The notes beneath the pieces are model-generated. The model saw nothing but the letters and a program-made list of their open reading frames with translations. It made no database searches and was not told where the DNA came from. A stretch of 64,000 nt of DNA, taken from the NCBI GenBank assembly GCA_002449845.1, contig DJXW01000037.1, forward strand, positions 140,973-204,972. Reading direction: 5' to 3'. This document shows, piece after piece, positions 1 to 6,247 of the stretch (position 1 is its first letter; the number at the start of each line of letters is the position of its first letter). Both the position numbers and the translations under genes were made by a program. This DNA is from Prevotella sp. UBA6994. Its GTDB lineage: Bacteria > Bacteroidota > Bacteroidia > Bacteroidales > Bacteroidaceae.

Positions 1-2
1 AC

Positions 3-305
3 ACAGAAGCTTACGACCAATTGAATCGTCTATGTAATCAATTCCCCGATAGTGCCGTCGCTTACGCTGCCCGTGCAGGTATGGAGTTAGAACGAAATAT
101 GTTGGAATTGGCGGAATATGATTACTCAGAAGCCCTAAAACGTGACCCTCAGCAAACAGACTACTTGCTGAATAGGGTGGAAATCAGGTTGCGATTGGGC
201 AAACACAAGGAAGCAAGGGAAGACCTTGATTCATTATTGGCTCTTGGTATTTCTAAAGGAGAGCTAAGAGAGTATTATAAGAGGATAAAGAGGAGTGAGA
301 GGTGA
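3..305 (+). CDS. C-terminal fragment of a TPR-like repeat protein (5' end outside window)
   Basis: The open frame runs into the window from its left edge, so only about 100 C-terminal residues are visible and the start is unknown; the TTG at 21 has no support as a start. The fragment is helical, with alternating small and large hydrophobic residues in about 34-residue units (A-x-AARAGMELE, then LAEYDYSEALKRDP, then LLNRVEIRLRLGKHKEAREDLDSLL). This is the pattern of tetratricopeptide repeats, which act as protein-protein scaffolds. No catalytic motif is visible. It ends in a basic tail (YYKRIKRSER). Partners and location cannot be inferred. Confidence 0.6.
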   Translation, partial: TEAYDQLNRLCNQFPDSAVAYAARAGMELERNMLELAEYDYSEALKRDPQQTDYLLNRVEIRLRLGKHKEAREDLDSLLALGISKGELREYYKRIKRSER

Positions 306-367
306 GGGGTGAGAGGTGAGAGAATAGTTTTACTATTGGAGGACATATCTCTCACCCCTTACCTCTC
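297..367. repeat. Imperfect long inverted repeat just after the TPR gene
   Basis: Arms at 297-315 and 349-367 are complementary at 18 of 19 positions and are built from GTGAGAGG-type units. The loop contains a second perfect 6-bp hairpin with a TTT loop (323-337). Further GTGAGAGG-like units continue to about 388. The element starts within the last codons of the TPR gene. It could be a 3' mRNA stabiliser or an intergenic repeat; the function is inferred only. Confidence 0.6.
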
Positions 368-401
368 ACCTCTCATTTCTCACCTCACACCACTCACTAC
401 T

Positions 402-429
402 AAAAAAGCTGCCGATTGGCAGCTTTTTT
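402..429. terminator. Bidirectional intrinsic terminator
   Basis: A perfect stem AAAAAAGCTGCC / GGCAGCTTTTTT with a GATT loop lies between two convergent genes. A-runs on one side and T-runs on the other let it serve both the TPR gene (+) and uxaB (-), which ends two bases downstream. Confidence 0.85.
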
Positions 430-430
430 G

Positions 431-1909
431 TTAGAGTATCGTCTTCACAGCCTCAAGCATACCCTTTTCTTGGATGAGATCGAGGTCTTTCTTTACAAGC
501 TCTGCGAGACCGGCTACGTTGTGTAAGTCTTCGCCCCAGATGAACTCTGCACCGAGAACGCCATCTGTAACCTTCTGCGTGTCACCTGTTGCCCACAACT
601 CCTTGAGTAAGTCCATAATCTTCTGGTCGTCGTTAGGAACGATTTCGGCACCGTCGGCACGTTTTCCACCTTTATAATATGTAATGATGGCAGCGAGACC
701 GAATACCAAACCTTGTGGAAGTTCGCCTTTTCTTTCCAAGTAAGTCTTCACTCCTGGCAGGTCGCGAGCTTGGAACTTGGGGAATGAGTTGAGCATGATG
801 CTCGTCACTTGATGATCAACGAATGGGTTGTTGAAACGCTCCAATACGTCAGCGGCAAATTGCTTCAGTTCATCCATTGGGAGGTTGAGTGTCTCCATCA
901 GTTCCTCAAACTGTACCTTGTGGATGTACTTACCCAGCACCTCGTGGTTGCAAGCATCGCGAACGATATCTACGCCACTCAGATATGTTACTGGAGAGAG
1001 CACCGTATGAGGACCGTTCAGCAAGGTTACCTTGCGCTCGTGATATGGTTTCTCGCTTTCTGCAATCAGTACGTGCAAGCCTGCCTTCTCTGCTGGGAAC
1101 TCGGCACGCAGTTCTTCGCAAGTCATGTTCTCAGCTTTCTCGATTACCCAGAGGTGGAAAATCTCAGCTTGTACTACGAGGTTATCCTTGTAACCAATCT
1201 TTTCTTGGATTTGAGCGATTTCCTTACGTGGGAAGCCGGGAACGATGCGGTCAACCAATGTAGCGCAAACGTAGTTGTATTTTGTAAACCACTCCTTGAA
1301 TGCCTCATAGTCAGCACCTAAGTCTTCTTTCCACAATTCGATATACTTGTAGATGCAATCCTTCAGATGATGTCCGTTTAAGAAAATCAACTCACAAGGC
1401 ATGATGATCAATCCCTTCTTAGGATCACCGTTGAAAGTCTTGAAACGACGATAGAGCAATTGTACCAACTTTCCAGGATAAGAAGAGGCGGGAGCATCTG
1501 TAAACTTGCAGGTGTCATCGAAGGCGATACCTGCCTCAGTGGTATTAGAAATCACAAAACGAATCTCTGGCTGTTCTGCCAAAGCCATGAAAGCTGCGTT
1601 CTGTGAATATGGGTTCAGTGCACGGCTAATCACGTCGATTCTCTCCAATGTATTCACGGCCTCGCCGTTTAATCTACCTTGCAGGTTTACGTGATAGAGA
1701 CAGTCTTGTCCGTTGAGCCAGTCTGCCATACCTCTTTCGATGGGTTGTACCACTACCACGCTACCGTTGAAGTTGGTCTTTTGGTCCATGTTCCAAATAA
1801 TCCAATCAACAAAAGCACGCAGGAAGTTACCTTCACCAAACTGAATGATTTTCTCTGGCATTACGCTCTTAGGAGCCGTAAGTTTGTTTAAAGACTTTAA
1901 ATTTTCCAT
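431..1909 (-). CDS. uxaB: Tagaturonate/altronate oxidoreductase
   Basis: This NAD-dependent enzyme of the long-chain mannitol dehydrogenase family interconverts tagaturonate and altronate in galacturonate (pectin) catabolism, in the cytoplasm. The 492 residues match the family length. The N-terminal Rossmann segment has the GEGNFLRAF motif (residues 25-33). The C-terminal half carries the polyol-dehydrogenase signature K293, N298, H301 within KVTLLNGPH, and D220-R221 lies in the LVDRIVPG segment. ISNTTEAGI (120-128) is typical of the UxaB branch. A TATCTTTGC promoter element lies 41 bases upstream of the ATG. No other hexuronate gene is adjacent here, so the rest of the pathway must be elsewhere. 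A related fructuronate reductase is possible, but the sequence reads best as UxaB. Confidence 0.85.
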   Translation of the reverse strand: MENLKSLNKLTAPKSVMPEKIIQFGEGNFLRAFVDWIIWNMDQKTNFNGSVVVVQPIERGMADWLNGQDCLYHVNLQGRLNGEAVNTLERIDVISRALNPYSQNAAFMALAEQPEIRFVISNTTEAGIAFDDTCKFTDAPASSYPGKLVQLLYRRFKTFNGDPKKGLIIMPCELIFLNGHHLKDCIYKYIELWKEDLGADYEAFKEWFTKYNYVCATLVDRIVPGFPRKEIAQIQEKIGYKDNLVVQAEIFHLWVIEKAENMTCEELRAEFPAEKAGLHVLIAESEKPYHERKVTLLNGPHTVLSPVTYLSGVDIVRDACNHEVLGKYIHKVQFEELMETLNLPMDELKQFAADVLERFNNPFVDHQVTSIMLNSFPKFQARDLPGVKTYLERKGELPQGLVFGLAAIITYYKGGKRADGAEIVPNDDQKIMDLLKELWATGDTQKVTDGVLGAEFIWGEDLHNVAGLAELVKKDLDLIQEKGMLEAVKTIL

Positions 1910-1949
1910 GATAATTTTTGAGTAATATTGTTTTAAATTTTATTTTGAT

Positions 1950-1958
1950 GCAAAGATA
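1950..1958 (-). promoter_or_regulatory. Bacteroidetes -7 promoter element for uxaB
   Basis: The reverse complement reads TATCTTTGC, an exact TAnnTTTGC match, 41 bases before the uxaB start codon. It places the transcription start about 1943-1945. Confidence 0.7.
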
Positions 1959-2021
1959 TATAATATTATGTAAGATTCTCTCGTTTTTTTCGGAAAATAT
2001 TGCGTAAAGGTTTGCGTTCTT

Positions 2022-2861
2022 TTATAATTTCATCACCTCCGTAAACATTTCCTTGAAAGTGTCTGTTATATGTGTAGGCTTTTCCTTGAAGATGCCAAAC
2101 ATCGCACTTCCGCTTCCGCTCATTTGTGCATACAGTGCCCCTTGATGATATAGTTCACCCTTGATGTCGGCAAGAATGGGATGAGCCTTGAAAGCAGGAG
2201 CCTCAAAGTCGTTGGTCAGTTCGTCTTTCCAAGTGATGATGGGTTGTCTGACGATGTCCCTGCACGATTTCTCCGGTTGCTTGGGAGTGATGAGCTGATA
2301 GGCTTCGCGAGTAGATACCGAAACGTTGGGTTTGACGATGGCAATATAATACCCATGTAAGTTTCCGTGCGGACCGTCTGCAGGTGCCAGAATATCACCG
2401 ATGCCCGTAGCGTAAGAAGGCTCTGCCGTAATGAAGAAAGCACAATCAGCCCCCAATTTAGCCGCATATCTTTCCATTTCGGCATTGCCAATGTTCAGTC
2501 GCATTCGTTCATCTAATAGTCGAATCATAAATGCTGCATCGCTCGAACCGCCACCAAGTCCAGCCTCAGAGGGTATTTTTTTATAAAGGTGTGCATGTAT
2601 GCGAGGCAACTCAAAGTCTTTTGCCAACAGGTTGTAAGCCTTTACCACCAGGTTGGATTGTTCGTCACATTCCACGGCATTGCCCGTAACTTTCAAGTCA
2701 CATCTCACGTCAGATGGAAACTCATCATTCATGTATTTGATTTCCAGTGCATCGTATAGGGGGATAGGGTAAAACACGGTTTCCAGGTTATGGTAACCGT
2801 CTTTCCGTTTCGATACGATGTTGAGTCCAAGGTTTATTTTTGCGCAAGGAAAAATAATCAT
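2022..2861 (-). CDS. ispE: 4-diphosphocytidyl-2-C-methyl-D-erythritol kinase
   Basis: A GHMP-family kinase that phosphorylates CDP-methylerythritol in the MEP isoprenoid pathway. The chosen start gives 279 residues beginning MIIFPCAKINLGLNI. It has the IspE N-terminal AKINLGL motif (7-13), DGYHNLETVF (21-30), the glycine-rich ATP loop PSEAGLGGGSSDAAF (97-111) and a KLGADCAFF segment. A longer frame reaches a TTG at 2891, but that TTG lies inside the TATCTTTGC promoter element (2888-2896) and so upstream of any transcript. ATG 2861 is therefore the start. The gene is monocistronic in appearance: uxaB downstream has its own promoter. Confidence 0.93.
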   Translation of the reverse strand: MIIFPCAKINLGLNIVSKRKDGYHNLETVFYPIPLYDALEIKYMNDEFPSDVRCDLKVTGNAVECDEQSNLVVKAYNLLAKDFELPRIHAHLYKKIPSEAGLGGGSSDAAFMIRLLDERMRLNIGNAEMERYAAKLGADCAFFITAEPSYATGIGDILAPADGPHGNLHGYYIAIVKPNVSVSTREAYQLITPKQPEKSCRDIVRQPIITWKDELTNDFEAPAFKAHPILADIKGELYHQGALYAQMSGSGSAMFGIFKEKPTHITDTFKEMFTEVMKL

Positions 2862-2887
2862 CGTTGTAGTAATTTTGTTATTCAATC

Positions 2888-2896
2888 GCAAAGATA
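2888..2896 (-). promoter_or_regulatory. Bacteroidetes -7 element for ispE (decides the start codon)
   Basis: The reverse complement is TATCTTTGC. Its last bases form the TTG of the longer open frame, which excludes that upstream start. Confidence 0.75.
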
Positions 2897-3138
2897 AGTA
2901 TAAAAAACCAAATCTCCATCATTTTATGAAAGTATTTCTGATGAAAAATCCATGGCAAGAACAAACGCCCAGAATCGCTTTGTCAATAAAAAGTGATAAA
3001 AAGGGCTCTCCAGTTTTCGATATTATTCACCAACTCCTCCGTCGCTCCAAAAAACGGCAGTTTTTGCCTTGTTTTGTAATAGGTTGATTATTAGCGAGTT
3101 GTAAAATCCATTGCATATTTATGCGTTTTGTTTTGTTG

Positions 3139-3175
3139 TTTTTATGCAGAAAAACAGTGTTTTTGGGCATAAAAA
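3139..3175. repeat. A/T-rich nested hairpin in the ispE-vapB intergenic region
   Basis: TTTTTATGC (3139-3147) pairs with GCATAAAAA (3167-3175), and inside it AAAAAC pairs with GTTTTT. It lies in a stretch of about 550 bases without a gene (2897-3454). The only other structure seen in that stretch is the second hairpin at 3195-3251. No tRNA or coding signal was found there. Confidence 0.6.
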
Positions 3176-3194
3176 ACATATTCAGTTAGCTCGC

Positions 3195-3251
3195 TAACAT
3201 ATAGAGTTATGCTCGTAAAGTATATAGTTACGGTCATAACTCTATATGTTA
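3195..3251. repeat. 57-nt perfect two-step palindrome
   Basis: Perfect 17-nt arms occupy 3195-3211 and 3235-3251. After a 2-nt symmetric interruption there is a further perfect 5-bp stem (CGTAA 3214-3218 / TTACG 3228-3232) around a 9-nt loop. It is the strongest structure between ispE and the toxin-antitoxin pair. It has no T-run, so it is not a standard terminator. It may be a mobile palindromic repeat, a small structured RNA or a protein-binding site; the sequence does not decide. Confidence 0.7.
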
Positions 3252-3454
3252 CGTGAAAAAACGAGTTGTTTTGCACGGAAAAACCATTGTTTCAGCTTCC
3301 CTAACATCTCATTCGAGATTTTCCACGAATTTTTTTTGTAAGAATAATTCGGAGTTTAACGGGCATTAATCGATTCCTCTAACGATGATGTTGACTTTTC
3401 ATGTCATGGTGTTACTTTTTTATACTAAACGCACTGTTATTAAAAAACTTTTTG

Positions 3455-3463
3455 TAAATTTGC
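3455..3463 (+). promoter_or_regulatory. Bacteroidetes -7 element for the vapBC-type operon
   Basis: TAAATTTGC lies 27 bases before the antitoxin ATG and matches TAnnTTTGC. Confidence 0.65.
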
Positions 3464-3489
3464 ACTCGTAACATTAAAGCATAGCGATT

Positions 3490-3729
3490 ATGGGCATATC
3501 ATTAGATAATCTGTGGGCAAAGGCCCAACGCCTCTCGCCGAGTGAGCGTCTTGCTTTGTCACGCCGCTTGGCCGAAAGCGTCACCGAGAGCGAGACCGCA
3601 CGCCGTGAGCGCGTGGCAAAGGAGATGGACCTGTTCTTCGGTGGATGGGCTGACGACGAGCGCACCACCGACGAAATCATGGCGCAGATACGTGCTGGAC
3701 GTACTAAGAACACCTATCCTAAATTCTAA
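3490..3729 (+). CDS. Putative VapB-type antitoxin
   Basis: A 79-residue, charged, mostly helical protein directly before a PIN-domain toxin (3 bases between stop and next ATG). It starts MGISLDNLWAKAQRLSPSER and has an RLAESVTESETARRERVAKE helix. The C-terminal half (DLFFGGWADDERTTDEIMAQ) is the likely toxin-wrapping segment. No DNA-binding fold can be assigned from the sequence alone; the call rests mainly on size, order and partner. In known VapBC systems the antitoxin neutralises the RNase and autorepresses the operon. The ATG at 3490 sits just after a clear promoter element, which supports this start. Confidence 0.7.
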   Translation: MGISLDNLWAKAQRLSPSERLALSRRLAESVTESETARRERVAKEMDLFFGGWADDERTTDEIMAQIRAGRTKNTYPKF

Positions 3730-3732
3730 GTT

Positions 3733-4140
3733 ATGGCCGAACTGAAATACCTTCTCGATACTTCAACCTGCATCGAGCAGTTGCGCGGCAACGAGCATGT
3801 GCGCCAGTTCTGTGTGGAGAACAACCAACTATGCTGTATCTCTGCCATCACTGCCATCGAATTGCTCTATGGAGCGTACAATGCTCCCGTCCGCTATCGT
3901 CAGCAGGAATTGGCAAAGGCCCGGCTGCTGATAGACTATTACGATGCCGTGGGCATCGATGATATTGCCGACGCATTCAGCCGTGAGAAGGTTCGACTGG
4001 AGTCCATTGGTCAAACCATTGAGGATTTCGACTTGCTCATCGGCATCACAGCCCGCGAAAACGGTCTTGCCGTAGTGACTCACAATACCAAGCACTTCAG
4101 TAGAATAGAAGGCTTAAAGACAGAGGACTGGCAGCTGTAA
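3733..4140 (+). CDS. PIN-domain ribonuclease toxin (VapC-like)
   Basis: 135 residues spanning one PIN domain, the metal-dependent RNase fold of VapC toxins. The acidic active-site residues are visible: D9 in YLLDTSTC, E43 in AITAIELLYG, and D98/D100 in IEDFDLLIGITA. THNTKHF (116-122) occupies the usual TNNxxxF position, with N118 in place of the fourth acidic residue, as in many VapC proteins. The tail RIEGLKTEDW is the usual VapC ending. It is co-transcribed with the antitoxin and followed by a strong terminator, so the pair is a self-contained unit. The RNA target (for example initiator tRNA or rRNA) cannot be predicted. Confidence 0.9.
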   Translation: MAELKYLLDTSTCIEQLRGNEHVRQFCVENNQLCCISAITAIELLYGAYNAPVRYRQQELAKARLLIDYYDAVGIDDIADAFSREKVRLESIGQTIEDFDLLIGITARENGLAVVTHNTKHFSRIEGLKTEDWQL

Positions 4141-4166
4141 TATTATAAAAGTTAAGGAAATCACAA

Positions 4167-4211
4167 GCAGGAAGCCGTGGCTGACATTTATCGGCACGGC
4201 TTCCCGCTTTT
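4167..4211 (+). terminator. Intrinsic terminator after the toxin gene
   Basis: GGAAGCCGTG (4170-4179) pairs with CACGGCTTCC (4195-4204), extended by AGC/GCT flanks and followed by TTTTA. Confidence 0.8.
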
Positions 4212-4247
4212 AGAGTCCATAATAATCAGTGTCTGGTAATTCAAATA

Positions 4248-4318
4248 TTTTCTTCTGAAATCTGATTATATAAAAAATTAATTTTGTATATTTGCCAATG
4301 ATATAACTGAATCATAAA
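4248..4318 (+). promoter_or_regulatory. Promoter and leader of the fucosidase gene, duplicated at 6167-6235
   Basis: It contains the -7 element TATATTTGC (4287-4295). The whole segment of about 70 bases, from TTTTCTTCTGAAAT to the run just before the start codon, is nearly identical to 6167-6235 upstream of the FISUMP gene, including the transcribed leader GCCAATGATATAA-TGAATC. This implies shared regulation or a copied promoter cassette. Confidence 0.75.
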
Positions 4319-4331
4319 GAAAGTATTAAAA

Positions 4332-6002
4332 ATGAATACACGCAAACTATTTCTTATGCTTGGCATTACAGTTACATCTGTCATGATGCAAGCGCAAACT
4401 TATCAGATACCAGTGCTCGAGACAGACGAACCGATGCAAACTGGTCCGTTCTCACCTACATGGCAGTCACTCCGCACCTACGAAGTGCCCGAATGGTTTC
4501 GCGATGCCAAGTTCGGCATCTGGGCGCACTGGGGACCACAATGCGTGGAGGGGTCGGGCGACTGGATGGCACGTGAACTCTATATGGAAGGTAGTGGTAA
4601 GTACAACTATCACCGCGACCACTACGGTCATCCGTCACAATTTGGATTCAAAGACATCCTGCCATTATTTAAGGCAGAGCACTGGACACCTGAAGCACTC
4701 GTACGCTTCTATAAGGAAGAAGTTGGAGCACAATACTTCTTCGCTCTTGGCAACCACCACGACAACTTCGACCTTTGGGACTCGAAGTATCAAGAATGGA
4801 ACTCGATGGCAATAGGTCCACATCGCGACATCCTCGGTGAATGGTCTGCTGCAGCCAAGAAGGCAGGACTGCCATTCGGCATTTCGTTCCATGCCGACCA
4901 TGCTTGGATATGGTATGAACCAAGCCGACGGTTCGACCTTCGCGGTCCGCTGCGCGGGGTGAAGTATGATGGATGGCTCACAAAGGAAGATGGCTATAAG
5001 CTCAATGCCGACGGAAGTGTGAAGTGGTGGCGCGGACTCGACCCACAGAAACTCTATGCACAAGACCACGACTTCTCTGCCGACACATGGAACAACCGTG
5101 CTGTCCACAACCAATGGGGGTGGGGCAATGGTGCCAACCTGCCAACGCAGCAGTATATTACCAACTTCTACAATCGCACACTCGATGCTATCAACCGCTA
5201 CAACCCAGACCTCCTCTATTTCGATGTCACCATTCTACCGTTCTATCCTGTTAGCGATGCCGGCATGAAAATTACGACCCACATGTACAACCATAGTGCT
5301 GCACTTCATGGCGGAAAGAACCAAGCAGTGGTGTTTGGCAAGATTCTCGAAGAAGATCAAAAGGATGCACTCGTATGGGATGTAGAACGTGGAGCTCCAA
5401 ACAAAATCGTGGAACGACCATGGCAGTGCTGCAACTGCCTTGGCGACTGGCATTACAACACGTCGGTATATGAACGTAACGGCTATAAGAGTGCGGCAAC
5501 TGTTGCCAAACTTCTTGTAGATATCGTTTCGAAAAATGGAAACATGTTACTCAGTGTGCCACTTCGTGCCGATGGTACTCCCGACGAGAAAGAACTTGCA
5601 ATATTGCACGAGTTTGGCGCATGGATGAAGATCAATAAGGAAAGTATCGTCAAGACGCGTCCGTGGACAATCTTTGGTGAGGGTCCGATAGCCGATTCCG
5701 ACATTAAGATAAACAACCAAGGATTCAACGACGGTCAATATACACGTGCCGGTTCCGACGAGATACGTTTCACACAAACCGAACGTTACCTATACGTTTC
5801 GGCGCTTGCATGGCCAGCCAACCATACCATCAGCGTACGTGCGCTGGCTGAAGGTTCTAAACTCTTCACAGGAAAAATTGGTAAGGTGGAGCTCTTGGGA
5901 TATGGTAAGGTTGCCTTCACTCGCAATACCGATGCACTTGTTGTCACTCTGCCAGAAAAGCCGCTCAACAACATCATGCCGGTTTTGAAGATTAAGAAGT
6001 GA
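4332..6002 (+). CDS. Secreted alpha-L-fucosidase, family GH29
   Basis: A 556-residue protein that begins with a signal peptide (MNTRKLFLMLGITVTSVMMQA, cleavage near Q22). The catalytic barrel (about 45-430) has the GH29 hallmarks KFGIWAHWGP (60-69), the substrate-binding NHHDNFDLWDS (141-151) and PDLLYFDV (292-299), where D298 is the expected nucleophile. The remaining 110-120 residues look like the C-terminal beta-sandwich. GH29 enzymes release alpha-L-fucose from host glycans or plant polysaccharides with retention. The length suits the subfamily with a broad pocket, but linkage preference cannot be read. No transporter or SusCD pair is adjacent. It shares its promoter/leader with the FISUMP gene downstream. 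Confidence 0.9.
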   Translation: MNTRKLFLMLGITVTSVMMQAQTYQIPVLETDEPMQTGPFSPTWQSLRTYEVPEWFRDAKFGIWAHWGPQCVEGSGDWMARELYMEGSGKYNYHRDHYGHPSQFGFKDILPLFKAEHWTPEALVRFYKEEVGAQYFFALGNHHDNFDLWDSKYQEWNSMAIGPHRDILGEWSAAAKKAGLPFGISFHADHAWIWYEPSRRFDLRGPLRGVKYDGWLTKEDGYKLNADGSVKWWRGLDPQKLYAQDHDFSADTWNNRAVHNQWGWGNGANLPTQQYITNFYNRTLDAINRYNPDLLYFDVTILPFYPVSDAGMKITTHMYNHSAALHGGKNQAVVFGKILEEDQKDALVWDVERGAPNKIVERPWQCCNCLGDWHYNTSVYERNGYKSAATVAKLLVDIVSKNGNMLLSVPLRADGTPDEKELAILHEFGAWMKINKESIVKTRPWTIFGEGPIADSDIKINNQGFNDGQYTRAGSDEIRFTQTERYLYVSALAWPANHTISVRALAEGSKLFTGKIGKVELLGYGKVAFTRNTDALVVTLPEKPLNNIMPVLKIKK

Positions 6003-6105
6003 CATCCTGCACCATCAGCTAAATGGAACATTGCCGTTAAATAGCCTTGCAGCACGGAAAGATGCGGTAGGCATTTCCCTCAATCGTGACAAATTAATCG
6101 AGATC

Positions 6106-6165
6106 AATTATGAATTGTGAATTATGAATTATGAAGTGTGAATTGTGAATTATGAATTGTGAATT
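6106..6165. repeat. A/T-rich direct repeats of TGAATTATGAATTG type
   Basis: About five degenerate copies of a 14-15 base unit (AATTGTGAATTATG) lie between the fucosidase gene and the next promoter. The 6003-6166 interval otherwise shows nothing coding. Such repeats are common in Bacteroidetes intergenic DNA. Confidence 0.6.
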
Positions 6166-6166
6166 T

Positions 6167-6235
6167 TTTTCTTCTGAAATATTGCTTTTTATAAATTTTT
6201 TTGTATATTTGCCAATGATATAATTGAATCTTAAA
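6167..6235 (+). promoter_or_regulatory. Promoter and leader of the three-domain FISUMP gene
   Basis: The -7 element TATATTTGC is at 6204-6212, with a TTG 19 bases upstream (6182-6184). It is nearly identical to 4248-4318. The transcript would begin near 6219, so an upstream in-frame codon at 6224 is an unlikely start and ATG 6248 is preferred. Confidence 0.75.
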
Positions 6236-6247
6236 AATACAGAGCTT

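Noticed and set aside
6224..6247. Upstream in-frame start for the three-domain FISUMP protein
   Set aside because: It would leave almost no leader after the predicted transcription start and weakens the signal peptide; ATG 6248 fits better.
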